Shown here: positions 26,851 through 35,101 of the stretch, piece after piece
Layout: each line of letters starts with the position of its first letter
Numbering within the stretch: position 1 is the first letter of the stretch
Origin: Calidifonticultor sp964387355
GTDB lineage: Bacteria; Actinomycetota; Humimicrobiia; Humimicrobiales; Humimicrobiaceae
Reading direction: 5' to 3'
Length of the DNA stretch: 45,441 bases
Assembly (NCBI GenBank): GCA_964387355.1
Contig: CAYLWJ010000061.1
Location: 1-45,441, forward strand
The notes under the pieces: generated by a model
What the model saw: the letters and a program-made list of their open reading frames with translations, nothing else
What the model was told of the DNA's origin: nothing
Databases searched by the model: none
Translations under genes and position numbers: made by a program

Positions 26851-26880
26851 ACTATATGAAAAATTATAGTTTAATATCAA
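26851..26880 (-). promoter_or_regulatory. Possible sigma70-type promoter for the TPR glycosyltransferase-fliD operon
   Basis: On the minus strand TTGATA (26880-26875) and TATAGT (26856-26851) are spaced by 18 bases. They lie just after the fliC terminator and about 117 bases before the glycosyltransferase start. In this AT-rich sequence such matches are common, so the call is weak. Confidence 0.3.
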
Positions 26881-26887
26881 ATAAAGT

Positions 26888-26917
26888 TATCGGGAGCTTT
26901 GATAAAAGCTCCCGATA
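26888..26917 (-). terminator. Strong terminator after fliC
   Basis: CGGGAGCTTT (26891-26900) pairs perfectly with AAAGCTCCCG (26905-26914) around a 4-base loop, extended by TAT/ATA to 13 base pairs. It is among the most GC-rich segments of the window and lies 20 bases downstream of the fliC stop. The following minus-strand sequence is AT-rich but has only a weak T run. Confidence 0.85.
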
Positions 26918-26935
26918 TACTCACAAAATAAACAA

Positions 26936-28030
26936 TTATCTTAACAGCTGCAGTACCATTTGTGGCGCAACATTTGCTTGTGCAAGCATAGCAACACCAG
27001 CCTGAAGCATTATCTGGTTTTTCGTATAATTTGTCATTTCAAACGCCATATCAACATCTCTAATTCTGGATTCAGAAGCACTTAAGTTCTCTGATGCAAC
27101 CGTTAAATTATTAATAGTATGTTCTAATCTGTTTTGTGCAGCACCTAATGTTGATCTCTGGCTTGCAACATTTGTTATTGCAGCATCAATTAATCCAATT
27201 GCAGTATTTGCACCAGCAACAGTAGATACATCAACAACATTTACACCAAGAGACGTTGTGTCCATTGGACTTATACTGAAAGAAGTTGTCTGGTTTGCAT
27301 TAGCACCAATATGGAAACTAAATGACTGAGCTGTATTGTATGCTGCTGTTGCAACAAGTACAGCATTTCCAGTAGATGTATTACTAGCTATAGTAAACTG
27401 AATTCCGTTTACAGTTGCATATACAGTTGCTGTCTGGTCTGAACCAGATGCTACAACATTTGTCCCTAAAAGAATAGTGTAGTCAAAACTATTGCTAGCA
27501 TTAGTTACTAATACTGTATAAGTAGCATTTGTAACTGCTGAAGCGTTAACTATAGTTGCGCTAACACCAGTTCGTTCAGTAGAAAATGCAATAGAAGGAG
27601 CTACTGGTTGCCCTGAAAGTAACGATTGGGTATTAAACTGGGTAGTTTCTGCAATTCTGTCAAGTTCTGATATAAGCTGATTTACTTCTGCAGAAATATT
27701 TTGTCTGTCTGCTGATGTTATAGAACCATTTGCTGCCTGAACTGCAAGTTCTCTCATCCTGATAAGAATGCCTGAAGCTTCTTGTAATGCACCTTCAGCA
27801 GTTTGTATTAAAGAAATACCATCTTGTGCATTTCTTTGTGCTTGATTTAGACCTTTTATCTGTGCTCTGATTTTTTCAGAAATTCCAAGACCTGCTGCAT
27901 CATCAGCGGCTTTATTTATTCTTAAGCCTGATGAAAGTTTTTCCAGTGATTTTGAAATGTTATTACTAGTATTTGCTAAGTTTCTGTTAGCAATTAGTGC
28001 AGAAATATTCTGATTGATCCTTAAAGACAT
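26936..28030 (-). CDS. fliC: Flagellin (FliC)
   Basis: The 364-residue flagellin has the conserved N-terminus (SLRINQNISALIANRNLANT; KLSSGLRINKAADDAAGLGI; RMRELAVQAANGS) and C-terminus (ASESRIRDVDMAFEMTNYTK and MLAQAN). The central variable part, about residues 140-260, is short and Ala/Thr-rich, giving a compact filament subunit. It is monocistronic: its own sigma28-like promoter lies at 28243-28270 and a strong terminator follows. A long leader with several GGA motifs suggests CsrA control. An AAGGAGT site lies just before the ATG. Base composition is richer in G+C than neighbouring genes, as expected for a highly expressed gene. Confidence 0.97.
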   Translation of the reverse strand: MSLRINQNISALIANRNLANTSNNISKSLEKLSSGLRINKAADDAAGLGISEKIRAQIKGLNQAQRNAQDGISLIQTAEGALQEASGILIRMRELAVQAANGSITSADRQNISAEVNQLISELDRIAETTQFNTQSLLSGQPVAPSIAFSTERTGVSATIVNASAVTNATYTVLVTNASNSFDYTILLGTNVVASGSDQTATVYATVNGIQFTIASNTSTGNAVLVATAAYNTAQSFSFHIGANANQTTSFSISPMDTTSLGVNVVDVSTVAGANTAIGLIDAAITNVASQRSTLGAAQNRLEHTINNLTVASENLSASESRIRDVDMAFEMTNYTKNQIMLQAGVAMLAQANVAPQMVLQLLR

Positions 28031-28105
28031 TTTTTACTCCTTTCTTCCTTGATTTTCTAAAAAAGAATAAGCCTCCATGCTTCTAAGTTCTCTTTAAAAT
28101 GTTTA

Positions 28106-28130
28106 TAGTGGTAAAAGAGAAATACCACTA
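28106..28130 (-). promoter_or_regulatory. Hairpin in the fliC leader
   Basis: TAGTGGTA (28106-28113) and TACCACTA (28123-28130) form a perfect 8-bp stem with a 9-base loop. It lies between two sets of GGA motifs in the fliC 5' untranslated region. Its position resembles leader structures involved in CsrA control of flagellin in Bacillus, but this is an analogy. Confidence 0.5.
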
Positions 28131-28242
28131 CCAAATTTTACATAGACCTCCTTTCTTACTAATTTAAATTATTTTATTAAATAAAATATAAATTATATAG
28201 TTAATTAAATAATTAAAATAATTTTATAAACTTCTATAAATA

Positions 28243-28270
28243 ATATCGGAAGAAAAATAAATAAACTTTA
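28243..28270 (-). promoter_or_regulatory. sigma28-type flagellar promoter of fliC
   Basis: On the minus strand TAAAGTTT (28270-28263) is an exact match to the sigma28 -35 consensus. TCCGATAT (28250-28243) closely matches the -10 GCCGATAA, with a 12-base spacer. The same -10 occurs before flgF and cheY. Confidence 0.8.
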
Positions 28271-28439
28271 ACAAAAATTTTGAATTTTTTGGGTCACTGA
28301 ATATATATGTGTTTAAAAAGTATTTGTATAAAAATTATATGTTTAAAAATAGGTGAGATAGCAAATAATAAACTTTTTAAATTTATAAATTATAAAATTT
28401 ATAAAATATGAAATAGGGATGTTTTATTTAACTTAAAAA

Positions 28440-28463
28440 TTAAATACTTTGAGTTAAATACTT
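28440..28463 (-). repeat. 14-base-offset tandem duplication at the csrA stop
   Basis: TTAAATACTT is repeated exactly at 28440-28449 and 28454-28463. The second copy overlaps the csrA stop codon (28462-28464). Confidence 0.55.
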
Positions 28464-28683
28464 AAATATTTTTGCATAATTCTTCTAAAGAGTCTTTGTC
28501 TATTTCAGAGGCTTTAATATTTTGTTGAACCACTTTTGTATAGAGTTCGTCACGAAAAACAGTTATTTCTTCAGGTGCAAGAACACCTATTTTTACTTTG
28601 TCTCCTCTAACATCAAGTACTTTTATTCTAATATTATCACCAATTACAATACTTTCATTAATTTTTCTGCTTAAAACTAACAT
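28462..28683 (-). CDS. csrA: CsrA, RNA-binding translational regulator
   Basis: The 73-residue protein is a clear CsrA: MLVLSRKINESIVIGDNIRI, then GVLAPEEITVFRDELY with the RNA-binding Arg44. The C-terminal extension is longer than in E. coli (61 residues), like CsrA of FliW-containing bacteria. CsrA represses flagellin translation by binding GGA motifs near the ribosome binding site. It follows fliW by 36 bases and lies directly upstream of fliC. Confidence 0.96.
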   Translation of the reverse strand: MLVLSRKINESIVIGDNIRIKVLDVRGDKVKIGVLAPEEITVFRDELYTKVVQQNIKASEIDKDSLEELCKNI

Positions 28684-28719
28684 AAAAATTATGGATATTT
28701 TTATTAAATTAATATTTTT

Positions 28720-29196
28720 TTACTTTTTATCATTTTTAACTATTGTTTTAATTTTATCAGTATCAATTTTTATAACACTAAAAATATAATGCTTTGTACT
28801 AAATTCACTATTATATAAAATTATTTGTTTTCCTAAAAGCTTTTTTGAGTTAATTATTATAGGACTTAATAAATTTAAGCTCGTTTTAGTTAAATCTGAC
28901 GGAACTGAAACTATAGTAAGCATAATGAGTTCATCTTTCTCTTCAACCTTTAAATCTTTTATTTCTTCATTATTAATTTTTGGTTTGTAATCTTTAAAAA
29001 AATACCATGGATCACATACTACAAAAGCTAATGAAGGGTCATCAATTGACTGCAGCCATTTTAGTGGAGAGTTTTCAATAAAATCCAGCAAAACATACTT
29101 TGTATTTGTTTCAAATCCAATTATACCATAAGGAAAATTTATAATCCTGTCTTCTTCAAATTCAACTTCACCAAATCTTGTAGTATTTATTTTCAT
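28720..29196 (-). CDS. fliW: FliW, flagellar assembly factor and CsrA antagonist
   Basis: The 158-residue protein has the FliW signature GEVEFEEDRIINFPYGIIGF and a body typical of the family (FVVCDPWYFFKDYKPKI). FliW binds free flagellin and CsrA alternately, thereby coupling flagellin translation to export. Its adjacency to csrA and fliC makes the circuit evident. Start at 29196 is ATG. Confidence 0.94.
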   Translation of the reverse strand: MKINTTRFGEVEFEEDRIINFPYGIIGFETNTKYVLLDFIENSPLKWLQSIDDPSLAFVVCDPWYFFKDYKPKINNEEIKDLKVEEKDELIMLTIVSVPSDLTKTSLNLLSPIIINSKKLLGKQIILYNSEFSTKHYIFSVIKIDTDKIKTIVKNDKK

Positions 29197-29268
29197 AAAA
29201 ATTCGCCCTCTTTACAATTACCATAAGAATTATAAAACTTTTCTTAATTTAAAACTATCTTATTTTAA

Positions 29269-30174
29269 TTATTTTAAGAAATCTAACAAACTTTGAGGAA
29301 ATATACGCCCTGCTAAATTAAGTGATGTTAAATAAACAGTTTCTGCTTTTTTAAGCTCCATAACAGTATCAGCAACATCAATATCTTCTACTATGGATAT
29401 GTTTTTAGTTATATTTAAAATTTCGCTTTCATGCTGTTTTTTGGTTAATTCAAGTCTTGTAACTTTAGCACCTATCTCAGAAATAAGATTCTGAATATTT
29501 ACTGTTGCCCTATCAATCTGAGATAGTATTTCTGTTCCTATGATTTCAGTATTTCCACTTTGTAAAGCTTCTTCTAAATTGCTAATTATCTGAAAAACAT
29601 TAGGATCGCTTGATATTTTGTTATCAATATTAAATATCCTTTTACCGTCAATATTAATACTTATATTAGAGTCAAATGATACCAGTCTTAACATCAAGCC
29701 ATCATTACCTAAATAATTCACTATGCCTGAAACTTCTTCAAAAGGTTTTTGCATTGTATTTAATCCAGCAAAAAGATAATTACCAAGATATTGTGCATTT
29801 GCATCTTCTAACAATTTGTTCTTTAATTGATTTACTTGTAAAAACAAAGCATTCAAACCATCTTGATTTAATGCGCCATTGCCAGCTTGAACGCAGATAC
29901 TTCTAATTGAAACAAGGGTACTATTTATTTCAGATAAATTATTCTCAGTAGCTTCAAGCCACCCTAAAGAGCTGTCTATAGTTTTAATAAACTGTTCATG
30001 TTGGCTTTTTTTTGTTTTCATTATATTAATTTGTGCAGTATTTATTGGATTATCTGATGGCTTGGTTATATTTTTACCAGCAGATAATTTATCTTGAATA
30101 TTTTGTAATTTATTTAAATTTTTTTGGATACTATTTGAAACTGAGTCTACTAAACTGTTAAAAGTTATCTTCAT
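29269..30174 (-). CDS. flgL: FlgL, hook-filament junction protein
   Basis: The FlgL protein has a flagellin-like N-terminus (MKITFNSLVDSVSNSIQKNL, KLSAGKNITKPSDNPI) and the C-terminal helix (VADTVMELKKAETVYLTSLN). I chose the ATG at 30174 (301 residues) because AAAGGTGAT lies at the right distance. A TTG seven codons upstream (30195) would extend it. FlgL links hook and filament with FlgK. A 9-base duplication (29261-29278) covers its stop codon. Confidence 0.92.
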   Translation of the reverse strand: MKITFNSLVDSVSNSIQKNLNKLQNIQDKLSAGKNITKPSDNPINTAQINIMKTKKSQHEQFIKTIDSSLGWLEATENNLSEINSTLVSIRSICVQAGNGALNQDGLNALFLQVNQLKNKLLEDANAQYLGNYLFAGLNTMQKPFEEVSGIVNYLGNDGLMLRLVSFDSNISINIDGKRIFNIDNKISSDPNVFQIISNLEEALQSGNTEIIGTEILSQIDRATVNIQNLISEIGAKVTRLELTKKQHESEILNITKNISIVEDIDVADTVMELKKAETVYLTSLNLAGRIFPQSLLDFLK

Positions 30175-30233
30175 ACTATCACCTTTGTCTGCCAATTAAA
30201 TTTATAAATTTGTCAATAAATTTAACATGTATA

Positions 30234-30277
30234 TTAAATGTATCTTAAATGTATCTTAAACATATCTTAAAACATTC
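30234..30277. repeat. 11-base tandem repeat between flgK and flgL
   Basis: Four consecutive 11-base units start with TTAAA: two identical copies of TTAAATGTATC (30234-30255), then two diverged copies. The array lies in the 195-base flgK-flgL gap, which contains no gene. Confidence 0.7.
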
Positions 30278-30369
30278 CTTATCTTTTTTCTAAGAAATCG
30301 CCTCAACTTATTAATGTAGCTTTAAAAATAAGCTATGCTTTTAAAAATTATACATAACAAAAATTAAAC

Positions 30370-31767
30370 CTAACTTATATCTTTTATAATTGTTTCAAAA
30401 AGACTATCCATTATATTAATAACTTTAGCTGCAGCATTATAAGAATGCTGATATTTTAACATATTAACAAGTTCCTCATCTAATGAAACACCTGATATGC
30501 TTTCTTTTCTTAAGTTAATTTTATTAATTAAAAGATTAGAGTTTTCATTTTCACGAAGACATTGTTGTGATTCAACTCCTATTTTAATTATCATATTATT
30601 GTAAAACTCATCAGATGTAACCGTTCCAGATTCTAATAACTTTAAATTTCTTAAGTTAAGTATTAAAACAACATTTGTATTATCACCAGGCTGAGCTGGG
30701 TTAGTAGCAGCAGCTATAAGATTTAAATTCTGGTCTATTTCAGGATTTACATCCATGTTAGTAATATCAGAACCTATGAAAAAATTATAACCTGTGCTAA
30801 CCCCGTCTAACCCATAGCCGCTACTATGAATTGAATTTGTCTGCTCTATAAAAAATTTCGCCAAACTGTTAAGCCTATTCATAATTTCAGGAATATAATT
30901 GTCCCTGAAATTTACAAGTGAGTAAATCTCTCCATTTCTAATCTCAGCTAATCTTTCGGTATCCTTCCACTGAACATCATAGACCCCTGTATGAGGGTTT
31001 AATTTTGCCTCAAGATCAAAGGAATTATTTTCTCTAACAACAGCTGTTCCACCAATAAAAATATTGACCTGATTAAAGTTTGAATCTTTAACATCTATAT
31101 TTATTAATTTACTTAATTTGTTTATTAGCAAATCTCTTCTATCCATTAAATCATTGGGATTATCGCCACTAATTGAAACTCCCTTTATTAAGCTATTTAA
31201 ATCTTTTATTTGGCTAGTTAAATTATTAATCTCTTCTACTTTAATTCTTACTTCAATATTTAAATCTTTTTTTAAATTATTTAACTTATTATAATTACTT
31301 TTTAGTAAATTACATAATCCTTTAGAGTTTTCAACTAAGTTTTTTCTGACAGAGTAATTTTCTGGCAGGCTTTCTAATTCCTTCCAAGAGTTCCAATAAG
31401 TATCAAGAGCTTGTCTAATTCCATTTTCAGTTGGCTCATTGAAAATTGCTTCAATATTTTCAAAAATTTTCAGTCCTTGCTCCCATTTTCCATTATTTTG
31501 TATTTCTTGGTTTAATTCCCTCTCAATATAATGATCATGCATTCTTCTTATTTCAGTTACCTCAACTCCTGAGCCTAACTGTCCAGAAGTAATAAGCCTA
31601 TTTATTGCAGGTGTTCCTTCAGGTTGAGTAGTGCGTAAAACAGCTTCCTGCTTCTTATAACCATCAGTATTAATGTTAGCAACATTATGGCTTATAACTT
31701 CTAATGCTTTTTGGCTTGCAGTTAAAGCCTTAACACCAATTGTAAAACCAAAAAATGATGAGCTCAT
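30370..31767 (-). CDS. flgK: FlgK, hook-associated protein 1
   Basis: The 465-residue protein has the FlgK start (GVKALTASQKALEVISHNVA, NINTDGYKKQ) and the C-terminus (NMLKYQHSYNAAAKVINIMD). FlgK is the first junction protein between hook and filament. Central parts are variable and without insertions of note. It follows flgN by 14 bases. Confidence 0.95.
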   Translation of the reverse strand: MSSSFFGFTIGVKALTASQKALEVISHNVANINTDGYKKQEAVLRTTQPEGTPAINRLITSGQLGSGVEVTEIRRMHDHYIERELNQEIQNNGKWEQGLKIFENIEAIFNEPTENGIRQALDTYWNSWKELESLPENYSVRKNLVENSKGLCNLLKSNYNKLNNLKKDLNIEVRIKVEEINNLTSQIKDLNSLIKGVSISGDNPNDLMDRRDLLINKLSKLINIDVKDSNFNQVNIFIGGTAVVRENNSFDLEAKLNPHTGVYDVQWKDTERLAEIRNGEIYSLVNFRDNYIPEIMNRLNSLAKFFIEQTNSIHSSGYGLDGVSTGYNFFIGSDITNMDVNPEIDQNLNLIAAATNPAQPGDNTNVVLILNLRNLKLLESGTVTSDEFYNNMIIKIGVESQQCLRENENSNLLINKINLRKESISGVSLDEELVNMLKYQHSYNAAAKVINIMDSLFETIIKDIS

Positions 31768-31781
31768 TTTTAACCTTTATT

Positions 31782-32528
31782 TTAAAAAACTTTATTAATT
31801 AAAATATTTTTACTCATTTTATTTTCTATAAAGCCTTCTTGTGAATATACATCTGCATTGAACTTTTTAAATAATAAATCAAAATAAGCTTTTATGTTTT
31901 TACGACCTTGTTCTATTAAGAAAATATTACTGTTGTTTATTTCACTTATTTGTAAAATTATTTCTTTAAGTCTTTTTGTCTTTTTCACTAATAATTCAAA
32001 AGTATATGTTGGTAAATTTTTAAAATCTTCCATTCTGTCAACCTCATTTTTGTTATCCATTTCATCCTTGTTCGTTTTATCACTTAACATACCTTTGGTT
32101 GATTCTTTTATTATATTACTATTTAAACTTTCAAGATTACCTACAAGCTCTTCACTTAAAAAAGAAATTACTGAATTATTTTTATTATTTTCAATTCTTT
32201 TAATTTGTGAAATAATATCATAGTCACCAGTCTTAGTCTTATTTACAAAGTTCATAAGCCATGTTAAATTTTTTGCAGATAAGCCTAACTTTTTTAAAAT
32301 TTCTGCCCTTTTATTATCCAATTCTTTTGCTTCTTCGGAAAGTTTATTCAAATTTAATAATAATGGTTCAAGATCTAGCTCTCTATTTTGTACTAAAAGG
32401 GATTGTTTTTCTTTGACTAAAATTAATATTTCCTCATATAAATTAATTTCTTTATTTAAACATTCAATTAATTTATTTATAAGTTCTATTTTAGTCAAAG
32501 ATTTATCAGAATCACGTTGTTTCTCCAT
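31782..32528 (-). CDS. flgN: FlgN-like export chaperone for FlgK/FlgL
   Basis: This helical, charged protein has the FlgN pattern: a long N-terminal helix, a second helix near LKKLGLSAKNLTWLMNFV, and a tail ending with YSQEGFIENK and LINK. An Asp/Asn/Lys-rich insert lies around residues 145-170, making it longer than typical FlgN (about 140-160). The ATG at 32528 has a well placed GGTGG site. A GTG three codons earlier (32537) is less likely. It precedes flgK, its expected client. Confidence 0.82.
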   Translation of the reverse strand: MEKQRDSDKSLTKIELINKLIECLNKEINLYEEILILVKEKQSLLVQNRELDLEPLLLNLNKLSEEAKELDNKRAEILKKLGLSAKNLTWLMNFVNKTKTGDYDIISQIKRIENNKNNSVISFLSEELVGNLESLNSNIIKESTKGMLSDKTNKDEMDNKNEVDRMEDFKNLPTYTFELLVKKTKRLKEIILQISEINNSNIFLIEQGRKNIKAYFDLLFKKFNADVYSQEGFIENKMSKNILINKVF

Positions 32529-32593
32529 AATAACCACCCTAATTAACTAAATTTTTAATAATTTTTAAATATATTTATCTTCAGTATTTTTGT

Positions 32594-32617
32594 CTTAAAT
32601 ATTTGACTTAAATATTT
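32594..32617 (-). repeat. 13-base-offset tandem duplication across the flgJ stop
   Basis: CTTAAATATTT is repeated exactly at 32594-32604 and 32607-32617. The second copy contains the flgJ stop codon (32608-32610). Confidence 0.55.
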
Positions 32618-33003
32618 TTATCTTCAAAAACTTTTACCAAGTTGTTGGCAGTTATCTGCTCATAGATTGAATCAGCAATACCTAATTCAATACTTTCTGA
32701 AATTTTTGCTGCAATCTCTTCATTAAAATAGTCCTGCCATATTATTCTTTCAAACCCAATATCTTCACTAAAAAACTGAGTGGAATTAAACATACAGCTT
32801 ACAAGGTATTTTAAAAAAATTTTTTCAAATTCTTTTCCAACCTGCTTTATCTTTTCTTCTTCAGTTGAATTTCCAACAGAATAAGAATAAATTTTTTTAT
32901 TTAAATAATTATTAATAGTCCATTTAGAATTATCTAAATATCTTTGCTCTTTTACACTTATATCATTTATAAAGTTAATACTGTTAATATTATTTTCATT
33001 CAT
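32608..33003 (-). CDS. flgJ: FlgJ-like rod-binding protein without hydrolase domain
   Basis: The 131-residue protein corresponds to the N-terminal rod-binding part of FlgJ. It has KQVGKEFEKIFLKYLVSCMF, an acidic middle, and EEIAAKISESIELGIADSIY. It lacks the muramidase domain of proteobacterial FlgJ. It is a rod scaffold or cap candidate. The separate lytic transglycosylase at 11809 may supply wall opening. Gap to flgG is 255 bases. Confidence 0.85.
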   Translation of the reverse strand: MNENNINSINFINDISVKEQRYLDNSKWTINNYLNKKIYSYSVGNSTEEEKIKQVGKEFEKIFLKYLVSCMFNSTQFFSEDIGFERIIWQDYFNEEIAAKISESIELGIADSIYEQITANNLVKVFEDKNI

Positions 33004-33096
33004 AATAATACTTTTAATTATAATTAGTTTAGAACTAATAAATAACCAATAACCTAAAAATATAGCTTAAAATTTAAATAGCATAAATATTAATAT

Positions 33097-33125
33097 AATG
33101 CTACTATATAAAATGCTACTATATA
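33097..33125. repeat. 15-base tandem duplication between flgG and flgJ
   Basis: AATGCTACTATATA occurs exactly at 33097-33110 and 33112-33125, in the 255-base flgG-flgJ gap. Confidence 0.7.
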
Positions 33126-33217
33126 ATTAAATAATTTATTATTTAAATCTAATATTTATTCCTTTTACAATACCTATTATAATATTTTATCTATTCTATT
33201 TTACCTTTTTTATATTA

Positions 33218-33245
33218 TATATATTATACGTTATATATTATACGT
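33218..33245. repeat. Exact 14-base tandem duplication after flgG
   Basis: TATATATTATACGT at 33218-33231 is repeated immediately at 33232-33245, 13 bases downstream of the flgG stop. Together with the repeat at 33097 it marks the gap where flgA, flgH and flgI would lie in many bacteria. Confidence 0.7.
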
Positions 33246-33258
33246 ATTTTTTAGCTTA

Positions 33259-34065
33259 TTATCTTAAATTGTTCCTAACTTGCATCATTTCATCAGAAGT
33301 TTTAACAGCTTTAGAACTAATTTCATAAGCCCTCTGAGCTGCAATCATATTTACCATTTCTTCGATTACATTTACATTGGACATTTCTTTAAAACCTTGT
33401 AAAATAGAGTAACCTTGATTTAATTGAATTGGCGCACCTGATGCGACAGTTTCAATATAAATATTATCAGAAAGACTTTGCAGCCCAGAAGGATTTATAA
33501 AATTATATATTATTATTTTACCAACTCTAATCTGTTCTTCAGAACCTAATGGTGTTATATAAATTTCACCATTTGTAGTTATAGTAATATCTTCAAATGA
33601 CTGTTTAATATTTATTGGAGGCTGAAGTTTATATCCTTGAACATTTACGATATTACCATTAGCATCAATCCTAAAAGAGCCATCTCTAGTATAGCCAGTC
33701 TTTCCATCTGGCAGCAATACCCCAAAAAATCCATCACCTTCAATTGCTAAATCCAATGGATTTTCACTACTTTGAAGAGTTCCTTGAGTAAAAATTTTTG
33801 TAACACCTGATGTCTTTGAACCAAGCCCAATGAATGAATTTAAATCAACTCTATTAATGTTTTCCTGATTTTGAATATTGTTTTGATTTTGAACATTGTT
33901 ATTCAAATTAATTTGTGCAGTATTGTTTTGAAAATAAACATCTGTAAAATTTATTTCGCTTTTTTTATAGCCAGGCGTATTTATATTGGCTAAATTATTA
34001 GATATAACATCGACATTTATTTGCTGATTTATCATGCCTAATGCAGATATATACAAACTTTTCAT
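33259..34065 (-). CDS. flgG: FlgG, distal rod protein
   Basis: The 268-residue protein has the rod/hook N-terminus (ALGMINQQINVDVISNNLAN, NINTPGYKK), the middle FlgG domain (GDGFFGVLLPDGKTGYTRDG) and the C-terminal signature (NVNVIEEMVNMIAAQRAYEI). A Gln/Asn-rich insert lies around residues 50-72. FlgG builds the distal rod. It follows flgF by 90 bases and has an AGGGGG ribosome binding site. Confidence 0.94.
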   Translation of the reverse strand: MKSLYISALGMINQQINVDVISNNLANINTPGYKKSEINFTDVYFQNNTAQINLNNNVQNQNNIQNQENINRVDLNSFIGLGSKTSGVTKIFTQGTLQSSENPLDLAIEGDGFFGVLLPDGKTGYTRDGSFRIDANGNIVNVQGYKLQPPINIKQSFEDITITTNGEIYITPLGSEEQIRVGKIIIYNFINPSGLQSLSDNIYIETVASGAPIQLNQGYSILQGFKEMSNVNVIEEMVNMIAAQRAYEISSKAVKTSDEMMQVRNNLR

Positions 34066-34155
34066 TTTACCTACCCCCTAAAAGCAAATACTTTCCTTAA
34101 AATTCTTACAAATCTTATAAATCTACGAGTAATTTCATATAGAAAATCATCAAAA

Positions 34156-34902
34156 TTAATTTAATTTACCAACACTATTAACTGATTTCGATAAGGTCTC
34201 ATCCTGCATTTTAATAACCTTTTGATTTATTTCATATGAACGCATTATTGCAATCATATCAGCCATCTCATATATACCATTTACATTAGATGTTTCAAGA
34301 AATCCTTGCTTTATATTAACCCCTTGTTCATTTTGGGGCTGTATCTGGTTATTAAATAAAAAATATGAATCGTTTGTAACTACCAAGTTTTCAGGCTTAT
34401 CAATGGCAGCTATTTTTAACTTGTCAACAAATTGATTGTTTGCATAAACATTGCCGCTTGAATCAACTACAAAACTCTCGGGAGTTAAAATTTTTATATA
34501 ACCTTTCTCACCTAAAACTTTATAACCATCTAAGTTAACAAGAATCCCATCACTATCTAATGTAAACGAGCCATTCTTTGTTAGCAAATTATTTCCTAAG
34601 TTATCTTCCAAAATAAAGAAATTATTATTATTTATAGCAAGGTCAAAAGGATTTTGCGTGAGCCTTAAAGAACCATTTGTTAAATCAACAGAGACTTTAT
34701 CAATTATCAAACCTTTAGAAACTGAACCTATATAATTACCTTCATTTATAGATTTTATCTGCATGTCTTTATAATTTACAAAGACAATGCTTCTTTTCTT
34801 AAAGCCAATTGAATTTATATTAGCTAAATTGTTGGATAAGACTTCCATTCTTTTTTGGTCCACATTCATCCCTGAAGTGGAAAAATATATTCCACTTATC
34901 AA
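34156..34902 (-). CDS. flgF: FlgF-like rod protein
   Basis: The 248-residue protein is a FlgF/FlgG-family rod protein: YFSTSGMNVDQKRMEVLSNN, then NINSIGFKK; a central AINNNNFFIL segment; and a C-terminus with SNVNGIYEMADMIAIMRSYE. It is more diverged than FlgG, so FlgF is the best name. Start is TTG (34900-34902) with an AAGGAT site. It is the first gene of the late operon behind a sigma28-type promoter. Confidence 0.88.
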   Translation of the reverse strand: MISGIYFSTSGMNVDQKRMEVLSNNLANINSIGFKKRSIVFVNYKDMQIKSINEGNYIGSVSKGLIIDKVSVDLTNGSLRLTQNPFDLAINNNNFFILEDNLGNNLLTKNGSFTLDSDGILVNLDGYKVLGEKGYIKILTPESFVVDSSGNVYANNQFVDKLKIAAIDKPENLVVTNDSYFLFNNQIQPQNEQGVNIKQGFLETSNVNGIYEMADMIAIMRSYEINQKVIKMQDETLSKSVNSVGKLN

Positions 34903-34966
34903 TTTAATCTTATCCTTAATAAATTATTCTGCTACCCTAATACAATAATTATTCCTTTTATAAAAT

Positions 34967-34994
34967 ATATCGGATTATTTTATAAAAATCTTAA
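34967..34994 (-). promoter_or_regulatory. sigma28-type promoter of the flgF-csrA operon
   Basis: On the minus strand TCCGATAT (34974-34967) is identical to the fliC -10. TTAAGATT (34994-34987) matches 6 of 8 bases of TAAAGTTT with the same 12-base spacer. It lies about 65 bases before the flgF start. Confidence 0.65.
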
Positions 34995-35054
34995 ATGTTA
35001 TATTAATAAAATTAAATAATAATTTAGTTATACTTTTATTTATTTTAATGTATT

Positions 35055-35081
35055 AATTATTCTATATCAATTATTCTATAT
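35055..35081. repeat. 14-base-offset tandem duplication after cheA
   Basis: AATTATTCTATAT is repeated exactly at 35055-35067 and 35069-35081, 20 bases downstream of the cheA stop. Confidence 0.65.
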
Positions 35082-35101
35082 TTGTTATGTTATATTAAGT
35101 T

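Larger units (their letters stand above)
28031..28461 (-). other. fliC upstream region: leader and promoter
   Basis: No other gene is convincing here. The region holds the sigma28-like promoter (28243-28270), a leader of about 205 bases, a perfect 8-bp hairpin (28106-28130) and four GGA motifs on the minus strand (near 28038, 28046, 28074 and 28149). A start-stop pair (ATG TAA, 28143-28138) follows an AGGAGG. A 14-codon frame from 28078 would stop just before the flagellin ATG but lacks a good ribosome binding site. Confidence 0.6.

Noticed and set aside
26908..26918. CCCGATAT on the plus strand as a sigma28 -10
   Set aside because: It is part of the fliC terminator stem and faces no gene.
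28036..28078. A 14-codon leader peptide before fliC
   Set aside because: The frame ends neatly before the flagellin ATG, but it lacks a convincing ribosome binding site and the length is expected by chance.
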